Origin: Tetracentron sinense
Taxonomy: Eukaryota; Streptophyta; Magnoliopsida; Trochodendrales; Trochodendraceae
Direction of reading: 5' to 3'
Assembly (NCBI GenBank): GCA_015143295.1
Contig: CM026571.1
Coordinates: 10,978,501-11,042,500 of the forward strand
Length of the DNA stretch: 64,000 nucleotides
The notes under the pieces were generated by a model. That model searched no databases, was not told the DNA's origin, and worked only from the letters and a program-made list of their open reading frames with translations. This document shows, in pieces, positions 13,901 to 24,981 of the stretch. A program made the translations under genes and the position numbers. How positions within the stretch are numbered: the first letter of the stretch is position 1; every line of letters begins with the position of its first letter.

Positions 13901-16900
13901 GGTTTTGCCTGAAGCGATCTCATGGGTAATTTGGAAGGAGAGGAATTCGAGGGTGTTTGAGAACACCTACTCTTCTATCCCTCGTACGTGCTCAACGATT
14001 CACCTATTGATCCTCGATTGGTGTTCTGTTCATCATGATATTAGGGTCTTGCGCAAACTCCTTGGGTGAGATCGGCTAATGGCTGTATATACGCTATTTC
14101 GTTTATAGGTGTTTGCTTTTGCTTTGTACAAGTGTCTTAGGCTTTTCTTTATGTTAGTTTACTTATCAATAAACATCAATATGTATTGCTTGTTGTTGCT
14201 TATATATATAAAATATATTTCCTATTTAGCGATTGAAAAAACATTAATTAGAAATAAATACCGGTGTTTTAAAAGGCGTGAAAGGCTTACGCCTCAAGGT
14301 GAGGCTTAAGGAAAACGACTTGAGGCTTAAATCAAGCTAATGCCTTAAACTATGATGCTCGTTTTATGCCTGAGGCATGTGCCTCATACATTAATCAAAA
14401 ATAGGTTTCTATCCACATAACTACGACTTAAATATTAAATTATAAGGTGTGTGCCTCATAATTTCTTTTATCAATAAAAAAACATTATTTGTTCTTTTTT
14501 TTGTTATTAGTCTAAATTAACACTTAATTTATTATTTCTAACACATTTAGCCTTTTTAAAACCCTGTTGAATATATTTCACTTCAGTTTTTCATAGTACA
14601 CATTGCAAAGATTTGGAGCCATTGTCTACCGTATGTAGACGATGACTACTTTGTAATAGTTTGTTGGAATCCAAAATCAGCCACATGATTGACTATTATT
14701 TGTTTTTCAATATCTATATGAACGAAAAAGTAAATCTAAATTTTAGTTTTTCTTACATTATTTAAATTTATTTTTTATGGCTGAATAATTTATATAAGAT
14801 TACATAGGTGTGTGTGTGTGTGATACCTTTAATTAATTTTTTGAATCTTTTTGCTATATTTTTATTTATTTGTTAAAGTTATGTGGTCTAGGGGTTTCTT
14901 GTGAGGCTTAAGACTCGCCCTTGAGGCTTACGCCTATACGCGCAAATTTCGAGCGGTCTCAAGTGATGAGATCAAACCGAACTTTGCTGTCCAATTACCT
15001 CCACTGTTGTGTGGAGTTTATTATTTTGTGGGGGAGTATCCTTCTAATCCGAGTAAACCCGGATTGTTAATTACCTTCCCTTGTTGTAGGGAGGAACCTC
15101 TGATTAAGAAGAAAAAAATAAAAAAGCAAGACATACTTTGAATAAAAATATGTATTTTCATTCAAGGGATGCCCAATCCCCATGTAGATGTTACAGGGTG
15201 CCTCATTGAGGTCTTTATATTGAAGAAGATAGAAGAAAAGAAGAGGGGTGACCATTTGAGGGCTCACTTGGTGTTCTCCATGTGCTGAGAGTCTTCTTCT
15301 TCAGTCTTCACTACTGGCTTGCCTTGGCTTGCTGTATAGAGGGCTCTCAGTTTTGGGGAGCTCTCTCGTGAGTTTTACTTCTTCTGGGAATTCTCTTCTT
15401 AGGGAGTCTCTGTTGAGAGACCCCCTTTTGTACTCGAGAGAGAGTCCATGCGAGTCTCTCTCTTGACTTCCCTATTTTGGGGAGGTTAAACATGGGTCAA
15501 CTCTTCTCAAAGAGGATCATCTGTCAAAGACAGTTGGTCTCCCTTATCTAGGAGACCTGAGGGGGAACAGAGTCCTCTTTTCAGAGGGCTCTTATTGGTT
15601 CTTCTCCTCTTTTTAGGGGAAGAACCCTTATCTTCTTAGAAGAGGAGAGAAGATCACTTTCCTCTTAAATGGGGTGTCAAATGGCACCTAATTACTGGGG
15701 ACTCAAAAGAGTTATCACTCTTCTTTAAATGTGGGGTGCTAGGTGACACCCCATCATTGGGATTTAAGAAGGGGATCCTTATCTCGGGATCCCCAAAAGT
15801 AGCAAAAGATCCCCTTTTTGTAGGAATTCCTTACCACATGGCAGTCAGATATTGACTACCAACTGGGGTGGCTGACCAAGTCCACACTCCACAACCAATT
15901 TAGGATGTGGACCAAGCTAAATGGGGACTGGCTTAGTCAGTTTGCGGACTTGGTGAGTGACCAAGGATAGTCCATGGGTTCCACCCATGGAATTTGGGCG
16001 CAGCGGACCATGCCACTTAGGGATTGGTCATGGGTTAGTTCGCAGAATCCCTTTGTCAAGGACTAGAGATTTGCTTAATCAGGTCTGTCCTCGCGTACAG
16101 ACCCCAAACACGTGTCAATCCCATTAGGATTGGCGGTTGGCATGTCTGAAGGCATCATTGCCTTGCCTACCAGCATTAAATGTTGGCGGACTGGCGACGA
16201 TTGTCCATCTGTCACACGTGCCTTTGGCACGCGTGAAGCCTAACCGCCCATTCTTGGGTGGTGATCAAGTATAGGCAAGTGCATCATGCACCTGCACTGC
16301 CGAGGGTGAGATTTCACTGCCCACAACGCCTCACACATCTTGAGGTCCCAACACTACGCCCAATGCCTTCGCATTTTAAAGCATTTGTATATACATTGGA
16401 TCTAGGATCTTTTATGCATTTGTACTAAATTTAAGGATGATTTCTCATATCTATTGGAAAATGGGGCTTAATCTTAATATTTTAGGCCCTAAATAATTAT
16501 ACTAAAAATACTGAAGGCCGATCTAAAGATTGGATAGAATTCTTTAAGTAACAAAAAAAAACATTAGAGAAAAATAGATATGTGTAGTAAACTATTACAT
16601 ATTTCTGTCATTATTCTAGTACTTATCAAAAATTATTTCATCATTAACGGCAAAATAATCGACCATCAAAAAATGTATACATTTTTATTAAGAATAATTG
16701 ACAAATATTAAAAATGAAGTATGATTACAAAAATGGATACCAAAGATATATAATAGATAATTCTTACATATTTTTAAATCAAAGCATTGACTTATTTTGG
16801 CACATTAGATTTTGCAATTAGGGACAAAAATGACATTTCAAACACATTAGATTTTGTAATTAGGGACAAAAATGACATTTCAATTAAAATTTAGTTTATA

Positions 16901-19560
16901 TTTTTTTAAAAAAAGCTTAAAAATAGACTAATTAGGTTACATGTTGAATGTACATATTCTATATGACTATTGGTCATACTAAACTATATGAATATGTAAC
17001 CTTAAGTACTCTAAAATGTTATTCTGGATCTCCAAGGATCATATATACCCATCATCGAGTAGTTTTGCATCCTAAATTTGGTTTACTTATTGCACATGAT
17101 TATTATTTTGTAATATTTTTTCTAATTGTATAATAATGTCTACTTCAATTTTTTTTAAATATCTTTGAAAAGTACCCTTTTCATCAATTTTTTTTTTTTA
17201 AATTGCAAATTATTATGCAAATCAAAATTTCCTTTTACAATTTTTCAATTTTACAATGTGAATACTGAAATCTATTATGAAACTGATGTTAAAACCTTGG
17301 GGGATCTAGCATGGGTGTATAACCCTATTTTCATGCGCATATATGCACATACAGCATTATAGACACAATTCATGATTCTGTGTACATCCACATATAGATA
17401 GATAAGTTTCTTTACAATGATAAAACTTAAAGCCAACTAGGATGATGCTTCACATCTCTATTAGCAAAGTTGCTTGCGTATATGGATCCAATACAACCCA
17501 AAAATGGGGGTATGAGCTAGGTAACCATATCCATCCAATGAGGGGTCCATGAAAAAAGATTATTCTTTGAGGATTAACCAGGAAAGTATTTGGGATAGGC
17601 CATGTTTGAGAGGTGGCCCCTAGTTGGAAACGCACAATCAATCTTCATAGGCCTTGGATTGTCTCTGGCGACGCCAGAAATTGGTCTCGGGGTTCCATAC
17701 ATTGTGCGACGGTTGGCCAAAAAATGTGGAGAAGTCATTCCATTTTCTCCCCATGATTTGACTTCTCCCCATTTGATATCTCTCCCCCTTATTCTCATAC
17801 ACTTATCTCCACATGTCTTAATATGTGTAGAGAAGTCAAAATCATGGGCCCCATGATTTTGACTTCTCCACCACTTGTCACCTATTCTATGGAACCCCGA
17901 GACAAGCCCTTTCTGGCTTCACCAGAGACAATCCGAGGCCATCTTCATATGTTACAAAGGTACACATGCAATTGCTGGGATCGAGTATCCCTACAAAGTG
18001 TCAAGCTTGAAGGCTTGAAGCAGGGACGACAAAACGGTATTCATAGATCTCGTAGTATATAAACAAATGCATAAAAATAAGTGTCCAGTATATGGAATAT
18101 AATGTGTTATCTAATGAGTTGTATCATAAATCTAGTAACAATTAACAACCATGGTCACCAAGTCAGCATTCGAGAATTATTCATGTAGAGAAAAGTTTGT
18201 AGAAGAAATGGCAAAATTCGGGGCAAAAATGAAAAATGTGGGAAAAATTAATTAATGTAAGATTAATAATTACGAAAAATATATATAAACAAATACATTT
18301 CACGTATAAATATTTATTCACGGCTTTTCAAGAAAACTGGAATAATTCACAAAATTTGCTACTTTTTTGCAAAAGTAACAGTTTTTAGAAAAAATCACGA
18401 ACACATCGTGAATTAAATTTTGAATAATTCACGAAATTTGATACTTTTTGCAAAAGTCACAGTTTTTAGGATGTTTGATGAAATATTGCAAATTATTCAG
18501 GATTTTTGAAAAAAAATCTAAGTGTTGTGTTATTAAGGTAACAACAACACATAAAACACAATTTTAATGTTAAATTTCTCAAAATCAAGCTTTCTATAGA
18601 AGGCAGTAGACCTAATAACATTTACATGTCTATTTGCGAAATTCATAGAAAATATCCAAAGTGTAAAGATGTATACCTGCGCTGTTGGGAACAGGTGAAG
18701 GTGGGAAAACTTCGAGATCACCATCATCAATAAAATCATCCTCGTATTCGTCTTCAGTATCATCATCATTAGACTCCTCCGTCTCCGTCCCGGCAATATC
18801 TTCCCCGTAAGAATCGCTTCAATTATAGTAAAGGGCAACAATAATAAATTCCAAAACAAAATAAAAACAACCCAACAAATAAGCAGCTCTTCGATTCAGC
18901 TCATATTGATCAATAAATCCCCAATAGAATTGTATAAAAATGATCTACAAAACATGAAAAGAAATACCAAATGAGAAACATTTTCCCTAACAAATCAAAA
19001 GGATACCTGTCCTCATCATGTCTGCTGGAATCCCGACGATTACCCAGATAGTAACCCACAAGGTGAACACTATAGGGACCAATAACCGAGAAGACGACTT
19101 CATTGTCCTCCTCGAATTCAAGATCCAATGGGCAAGATTCATTCTTATTGGGCAACAAAATGCATAAGAAAATGGGGCTCTTATCTCCTACCTTACACTG
19201 TACTACATTCCTCTGTGTGGAAGAACCATTACCTAATGTTGCCTGTACAATTACAATAAAATACTCTTAAAATCGATAAAACCCAACTCAGATACATCAG
19301 TGCCATTAAAACCCAATACATGGAAATGCCAAGGAAGAATAAAACTAAAAAGTAGACATCGAGAACATCATAAGCATTTGAAATTTACCTGAGAAATGTG
19401 AAGCCTTCCTCGCAATTTATCGAGCCGATGAACGTACTGATTTCCCGGCTTTACTTCTACTCCTGAAAAAAAAAATGGTATATAGAGATTGAGGAACCCT
19501 AGATTCTAGAATCAATCCATTAGAGAGATACTGATAAGGAGACTAACCCCAAAAGGCCAT
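9470..19560 (-). CDS. FKBP53/FKBP43-like nuclear immunophilin, histone chaperone
   Basis: Predicted 531-aa peptidyl-prolyl cis-trans isomerase with a nucleoplasmin-like N-terminus. Coding exons (plus coordinates, 5' to 3' of the gene): 19548-19560, 19389-19462, 19007-19242, 18677-18816, 12114-12468, 11200-11439, 10312-10588, 9974-10061, 9848-9889, 9697-9745, 9470-9551. All splice sites are GT/AG, phases fit, and the sum is 1,596 nt with TAA. The start MAFWGVEVKPG is the conserved plant start. Residues 1-95 form the nucleoplasmin-like fold. Next come an acidic D/E stretch (about 110-150), then a long Lys-rich middle (about 160-430) with nuclear-localisation-like clusters. The FKBP domain fills about 430-531. 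The ligand-pocket positions Tyr, Phe-Asp (IFDS), Phe, Val-Ile-Trp (EVIKGWD), GYG and the late Phe (FDVELV) are all kept. In Arabidopsis this family binds histones and represses rDNA. The 6.2-kb fourth intron separates the acidic from the basic region and is full of transposons. Confidence 0.93.
10957..10993. repeat. (AG)n microsatellite
   Basis: About 18 AG units in FKBP intron 6. Confidence 0.95.
11549..11913. mobile_element. hAT-type MITE with perfect 8-bp target duplication
   Basis: CACATGAG stands at 11541-11548 and again at 11914-11921. Between them lies a 365-bp element with ends CAGAGGCGGAGCCAGG and (complement) CAGGGGCGGAGCTGGGGGGC. An 8-bp duplication with CAG...CTG termini is the hAT signature. 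It lies inside FKBP intron 5 and has no ORF. A related right end (GGCTCCACCCCTG) is seen near 13832-13845. Confidence 0.88.
12917..13232. mobile_element. Tourist-like (PIF/Harbinger) MITE
   Basis: The ends are GGGTCCGTTCTTT and its complement AAAGAACGGACCC, flanked on both sides by TTA (12914-12916 and 13233-13235). The subterminal pairing continues: AAGACTTATAAAG at left matches CTTTATAAGTCTT at right. A TTA duplication plus a GGG-start TIR fits PIF/Harbinger MITEs. It is 316 bp and lies in FKBP intron 4. Confidence 0.85.
13352..14403. mobile_element. Inverted-repeat element with GCCTCA/GGCTTAAG word arrays
   Basis: The left end (TGTATGAGGCTCATGCCTCA near 13371) and right end (complement TGTATGAGGCACATGCCTCA, ending near 14391) are inverted. 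Behind each end the words GAGGC, GCCTCA, AAGGC and GGCTTAAG recur many times. An AT-rich middle contains a piece of another element (near 13640-13845). I saw no clean target duplication. It lies in FKBP intron 4. Confidence 0.6.
15005..16353 (-). mobile_element. Probable solo LTR
   Basis: Read on the minus strand, this 1.35-kb block starts TGTTGGGACCTCAAGATG and ends CTCCACACAACA, with TG...CA borders. It is GC-richer than its surroundings and carries a TATAAAG-like box and an A/T-rich tail region, but no coding. I could not confirm a target duplication. It is a fossil with no internal region in the window, located in FKBP intron 4. Confidence 0.45.
16354..17649. other. AT-rich part of FKBP intron 4
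   Basis: Very AT-rich intronic DNA with no gene. A 38-base segment is duplicated in tandem near 16805-16880 (CACATTAGATTTTG..AATTAGGG, then GACAAAAATGACATTTC). Confidence 0.5.
17650..17940. mobile_element. Mutator-like MITE with 9-bp target duplication
   Basis: ATCTTCATA at 17641-17649 is repeated at 17941-17949. The element has long terminal inverted repeats, from GGCCTTGGATTGTCTCTGG through GTCTCGGGGTTCCATA, matched on the right with few changes over about 55 bp. A 9-bp duplication and long GG-start TIRs are typical of MULE-derived MITEs. The 291-bp body has no transposase. A second inner pair (GTGGAGAAGTC / GACTTCTCCAC) extends the fold. It sits in FKBP intron 4. Confidence 0.9.
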
Positions 19561-21556
19561 TTCTAAACCCTGGACGAAGCTCGGTCTCGCTAAAACCCTA
19601 CAATGCTCTCCGGTTTTTTTTAAAAAAGAAATAGGCGCTTAGGAGGGATTTTTTCACTGATTCAGTGACTTCAGTCACAAGGGCCCAAAATCTCAAAGGC
19701 CCGTTTGGTTCACAATAACAATAAGTACTGTCATGAAAATTCAGTTTAGTTCACCCACAACAAAAATCAATGTTATCATTATTGATTTTTCAGAAAATAC
19801 ATTATTTCAAATTGAGAGGGAGAGTGATTTTGAGAGAAAATAATTTTGATTTTTTTTATTTTGATTTTGTATTTAATAAGAGACAACTGACCTAGTTCAT
19901 GAGGTTTGGCTAGGACTAGGGGGTATAGAAGATCAAAGACGAAACCAGAAACTCCGACTAAAAATATAGGTCAGTCGCAAGGAAAATAAATTATTTGTCT
20001 TGTGTTATTGCCCTTTTTCTACATTCAATTTCTTAGTGTTTTCTAGCTGCGATACTAACTTTGCAGATTAGTGGGGATTTATTGGTAGAGATTGAATCAC
20101 AACAGGAGCCGCGTCTTGACCCAGTTGCTTGCAATATGAGAGTTCATTTAAAAATGAAGTACCACAGGCAGTTCACTACTCCAAGGTTATACATGTATAC
20201 ATAACAAAAGGCTTTTTTATACTCTCGCATTTTTAAAATATAAAGATCTTATGTGAGAAAATCAATGACTTCAGTAAAAAACATATATAGGACACCAAGA
20301 AATCGAGGATATTGGTTATTTAATACCTTAATTTTAAAACAACTTATAAAATTAAAAAAAATTATAACGATTTCAAAACTTAATAATATTGAAGAATTAT
20401 TATAATTTTAACGATTTTTTTAAACATTAAAATCATAGAATTTAAAGAATTTATTTAATTTTAGGTATATTTTATAAAATCATATGATTATTAAAAAATT
20501 AAGAAAACTCTTCGGACAAAACATACAACAAAACTTACAAAGGGTGATATTGTCAACCAAGCCTTGTTTCTAAAAGATCTCACCTCCCTCTAATGAGAAA
20601 ATCAGTTGAAATGTTTGGGCAAAGGAAGAAGTTTGGAACTGTTGTGGTGCACATATACCATTTGGACTCAATTTTGACCAAGCTCACTTGCTAGAATGAA
20701 GTTTTAAAGAGCTTAAATATTTACTTTTTCACAAGTTAAGGAACCGTTTGGCATCACTCCCAATGAACAATTCTCTATTCCTAGAGTTGTTCTTTGGGAG
20801 TGATTGGTTGGACGGATAATGAGTTGTCAATCCATATTGGATCTCGTGATAAAGCAGTTTGTCTGCTCGCATCTACGCTAAAAGAGGCTGCATTGATGCA
20901 CATTCTCCTCCCATTTGAGTTCACTGCAGAAAAGCTGAACAATGGAGCTCTCCTTTTTGCGTTGTGGCACTTTGGTGATTATAGAAAGAAAGTGATTTGT
21001 AATCATCACTCCATTTACACCAAAGGCTTTTTTGGATAAACTTCTTTGAGAAGAGAAAGATTTCTTCCATAAAACTTTTAAGAAAAATAATTTTTAAAAA
21101 AAGTTAAAATGACAATTTTTCAGAAAAGTTCCTTGAGGAGTGCTAGCACCATACACAAGAAGTTAAAAATTTCCCCTAAACGCAGAGTGAGTGCAACACG
21201 TGATATTGCTACCCAATAACAAAGAGATGGTTTGACACTTGTTGCCACCACCTTGCGTCTTAGGAAGACTGTGACTAGGCTAACATTTTTGAAGTCTTTT
21301 TGGGCTAGCTTACTAAAAAAAATTTTGTTTTAATTTTTAATCGACTCTTGATTTTATAGGAAATCAAAAGTTATGCAAATACGACTTTTGAATTTTTTGC
21401 CAAAAGTTGGTAAGAAGTCGATTTTGATTCAAACAAGTGATTTGTCGGTTGATTTTCCTATAATACGAACCTATCCACATGAGCTCCTATCTTTAGCAAC
21501 TCAAGTTTGAGTCTTAGTGTGGTCGTTGAGTGCCCACAATGAGTGCTAACCCTCCT
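19561..21556. other. FKBP upstream region and AT-rich intergenic DNA
   Basis: The FKBP 5' UTR and promoter should lie in the first few hundred bases here. I see no certain TATA box. At 19698 and 20743 there are lone MITE-like arms (GGCCCGTTTGGTTCAC and GGAACCGTTTGGCATCAC). No supported gene. Confidence 0.45.
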
Positions 21557-22255
21557 AAGAGCATCTCCAACCGTCCTTTATAACTCTAAATATAGAGGAT
21601 ACGGTTGGAAAAGAGCACCCCAACCGTCCTCAATATTTAGAGTTGGGCTTCTATATTGCTGCAATGACCCTCTATATTTAGAGGGTGAGAGAGAAAATAG
21701 TGGGGCCTCTATAACACTATTTATCTCTTACAATGCCATTTATATCTTTTTTTTTTTTTGTCTCTCAATCTTTTTCAAAATGCCAGTTGTATCCTTTTTT
21801 TTGTCTCTCAATGTTTTTTTTAATAATTTTTAAATTTTTAAATTTAATTCATCAATAAAAGATTTTTAAAAAAAATCAAATCCTCTACGGTATCACCCCT
21901 TGAGGTCGCCACATGTCCCTTTTTACACCCCTTAACTGTGGTTAAGATTCATCCACCCATCCTTGTTTTCTTATAAAAAATATTAATTCTTTTTTTTAAA
22001 ATTAGAAAACTATTTTTGATAATAAAAAAACTCTAATAACAAATTTTAATTATCGAGTTAGAGAGGAAAAATGGGGAAGAAAACATATGAAAACTAATTT
22101 TTTTAAATAGTAAATGAATAGTGTTATAGAGTAGGAATAGTGATTTAGAGTTCCACACCATTGGAGCAAATAACTTTAAAGTGGGGCCCATCTCTTCTAA
22201 ATATAGAGATGCTGAAATAGAGGAGAGATATAGAGTATTGCGTTGGAAGGAAGTT
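21557..22255. mobile_element. MITE of the AAGAGCATCTCCAACCG type with nested foldback piece
   Basis: The left end AAGAGCATCTCCAACCG, with TCTAAATATAGAGGA behind it, is inverted at the right (TATAGAGTATTGCGTTGGAAG). The middle, 21890-22025, holds an arm of the dispersed foldback family (CTTAACTGTGGTTAAGATTC), so one element inserted into another. The superfamily is not certain. Confidence 0.65.
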
Positions 22256-22305
22256 ACCTTAATAATGTGTCTCTATTAACCCCTAACATCTAACATAGAT
22301 AGATA

Positions 22306-22578
22306 CTAGTGGATGGCACATGCGATGCACGTGAGAGCGAGGGGAAGGAGTTAACCACAATTAATAGGAGTTAAAAGGGACACGTATTAACCCGCGGGTG
22401 TGATTGAACTCTCCCCGAGTTCAATCGCAATTGACTGTGATTCTATTCTTTAAATAGATAGATGAGGGTAATTTAAGAATTAAAGTAAAACATTAAATTA
22501 AAGTTTTGTTTTATATAAGGGTAATTTAAGAATTTCGGAAAATTCAGGCTACACCTGCCTCTCCCATTATATTAGTAA
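22306..22578 (-). mobile_element. Short Helitron-like element (array unit 1)
   Basis: Read on the minus strand, the 5' end TTACTAATATAATGGGAG lies at 22578. The 3' end at 22306 is GTGCATCGCATGTGCC, eight bases, CTAG, then T. It is 273 bp, non-coding, and contains a foldback-family fragment (22340-22400). Confidence 0.6.
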
Positions 22579-23012
22579 CTAGTGGGCGGTACATGCGATG
22601 CACGTGAGAGAGGGGGAAGGGGAGAGGGACTGGGAAGAGAGACTCTAGTTAGGGTATTTTGAGAATAAAAGAAGGAATATTTCAGGTATAAAAACTTAAG
22701 GTATATTTTGGAAAAAAAAAAGGGACATGTTTGGTTATAGAAATATGACATAGAGACATTTCGAGAACCAAAACCTTTAGAGGCATTTTGAGTATAGCAA
22801 AAAAAAGGCGGGTAGGGCCTTGGTGAGACGTTTACAGAATTTTGCCAAGAGAGTGAGGAGTCCGGTTATTTTGAAGGGTAGTTTGAGTATACCCTAACTA
22901 GAGTCCCCCTTAATCAGGTGTATGTCTTATATATTATTATGATAAGGGTAGTTTGAGTATTCTAAAAAAAAATTAATCTACTTTTTTAAGGGGGATTTCT
23001 CATTATATACGA
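22579..23012 (-). mobile_element. Helitron-like element (array unit 2)
   Basis: On the minus strand it opens A|TCGTATATAATGAG at 23012. It ends with the hairpin region CACGTGCATCGCATGTACCG, then CCCACTAG at 22579, directly against the 5' end of unit 1. About 270 bp (22600-22880) reappear at 23060-23320. Confidence 0.65.
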
Positions 23013-24208
23013 TAATTACAATTATATATAAGAAAAAGAAGAAGATAAGAAGAGAAGGGGAGAGAGACTGGGAAGAGGGACTCTAGTTAGGGTATTTTGA
23101 GGATAAAATAAGGAATATTTTAGGTATAAAAACTTGAGGGACATTTTGGGAAAAAAATAAGAGGGACACGTTTGGTTATAGAAATATGACGTAGAGACAT
23201 TTTGAGAACCAAAAACCTTTAGGGGCATTTTGGGTATAGCTAAAAAAAGGCGGGTAGGGCCTTGGTGAGACGTTCACAACATTTTGCCAAGAGTGCGAGA
23301 AATCCGGTTACACCACTAAAGTTGCAATGTGTCCCTTTTAACATTCCTTAATTGTGGTTAAGATTTACACACCCCTATGGTTCACTCATTGATCCTTGTT
23401 TTTTTTAATATGAAAAAAATCTAACCTTAGGAGTTATTGAATTTTAATCAGGGTTTAAAAAATATTAATATTTTTTTTCTAAAAACCAAGGTTAAGTGGG
23501 TGAACCCTAGGGGTGGGTGAATCTTAGCCACAATTGGAGTCCAATTATGCACTTGAGGTTGTCACGTGTCTCTTTTGACACCCCTTAACTATGGTTAAGA
23601 TTCACCCACCTATCCTTAGTTTTTAGAAAAAAATATGAAAACAAATTGAACCCTAGAAGTTAGTGAATTTTAACCAGGGTTTAAAAAAATTAATATATTT
23701 TTTTCTAAAAACCAAGAATAAGTGGGTGAACCCTAGGGGTGGGTGAATCTTAACCACAGTTGAAGTTTGGTTACACCTTTGAGGTTGCCATGTGTCTGTT
23801 TTGACACAGCTTAATTGTGCTTAAGATTCATCTACCCATAGAGTTCACATACCTATCCTTGGTTTTTAGAAAAAATATATATTAATTTTTTGTAAACTCT
23901 AGTTAAATTCATTAACTCCTATAATTAATTTTTTCGATATTTTTTCCAAAATTCAAGGATAAGTGGGTGAATCTTAACCACATTTATAGAGTGTCAAAAG
24001 AGACACATAGTGACCTAAGTCGCGTAACCGAACTCTAAGGACTCTAAGGAATCCGATTATAATCGTAGAGATTAAGAGGTAGTATGAGAATTAAGGAAAA
24101 TATTTAATTAGGTGTATGTCTTATATAATGATTACGATAAAGGGTAGTTTTAGTATTCTAAAAAAATATTCATCTACTTTTTTAAGAGGGAATTGTCATT
24201 ATATATGA
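23013..24208 (-). mobile_element. Helitron-like element (array unit 3), 3' end missing, holding a foldback triplet
   Basis: The 5' end TCATATATAATGACAATTCC stands at 24208 on the minus strand, abutting the CTAG of unit 4. Its left part duplicates unit 2 sequence. The expected hairpin and CTAG 3' end were not found. The block 23300-24045 is three foldback-family units in a row. Confidence 0.5.
23300..24045. repeat. Three tandem units of the foldback MITE family
   Basis: The units start near 23312, 23545 and 23775. Each opens with a (GG)TTACACC or CAATTATGCAC lead, a (G)AGGTTGCCATGTGTC-like box, AACTATGGTTAAGATTCA and a TATCCTTRGTTTTTAGAAA arm, then the complementary arm. The unit length is about 230-250 bp, all in the same orientation. 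Confidence 0.75.
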
Positions 24209-24981
24209 CTAGTGGGCGGCACGTGCGATGCACGTGAGAGAGGGGAAGGAGAGAGAGACTGGAAAGAGGGATTCTAGTGACAGAATTATAAAATTTTAAC
24301 CTCATAACATATATCCTTACTTTTTCTCTTAAAAAATATTTACAACATAGAGAGGGTGTGCCTCTTCTTTGAAAGACCAAGGAAGGAACATGAGAAAAGA
24401 TAAGGATAAAGATTTGAGGAAATCATGGAGATATTGAGGGATTATTGTTAGTTGTAATTGATATTATTTCAATATCCTTACTAACTTTTCTCATGTAAAA
24501 TAAGATAACATAATATTTTAATTTTTTTTCATATGGAGTTATGGACAAAATAGGAAAAAATATAAAAAATTCACCCTTACTAACTATAAGATCCCATAAA
24601 ATTGTGACTCCTTAGGAATATTAAAAAAAAATCAACCAAATTTTTAACCCCGTTTCTCTCATTATAATAGTAGAAATATAAAAAATTCATCCTACTAATT
24701 ATAAGATACCATAAAATTGGGACTCATTAGGCATATTAAAAAAAAATCAACCAACTTTTTAACTCCGCTTCTTTCATTATAATAGCAGAGATAATTATAA
24801 TTATATATAAGAAAAAGAAGAAAATAAGAAGAGAATAAGAAAATATAGATATATAAAATAAAGAAGATTGGAAGATAAAGAGATAAGAAAGAAGATGAGA
24901 TAGGAGCAAAGTAGTTTTAGAATTACCGAAAGATTCAATCAACGTTTTGAGCATAGGGCATCCTCTTTATATTAGTAAAGA
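24209..24981 (-). mobile_element. Helitron-like element (array unit 4), both ends intact
   Basis: On the minus strand it opens A|TCTTTACTAATATAAAG, then AGGATGCC, at 24981. It ends with CACGTGCATCGCACGTGCCG, then CCCACTAG|T at 24209. At 773 bp it is the clearest Helitron in the array. It contains a local duplication near 24560-24790 (ATCCCATAAAATTG... twice). No Rep/helicase. Confidence 0.75.
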
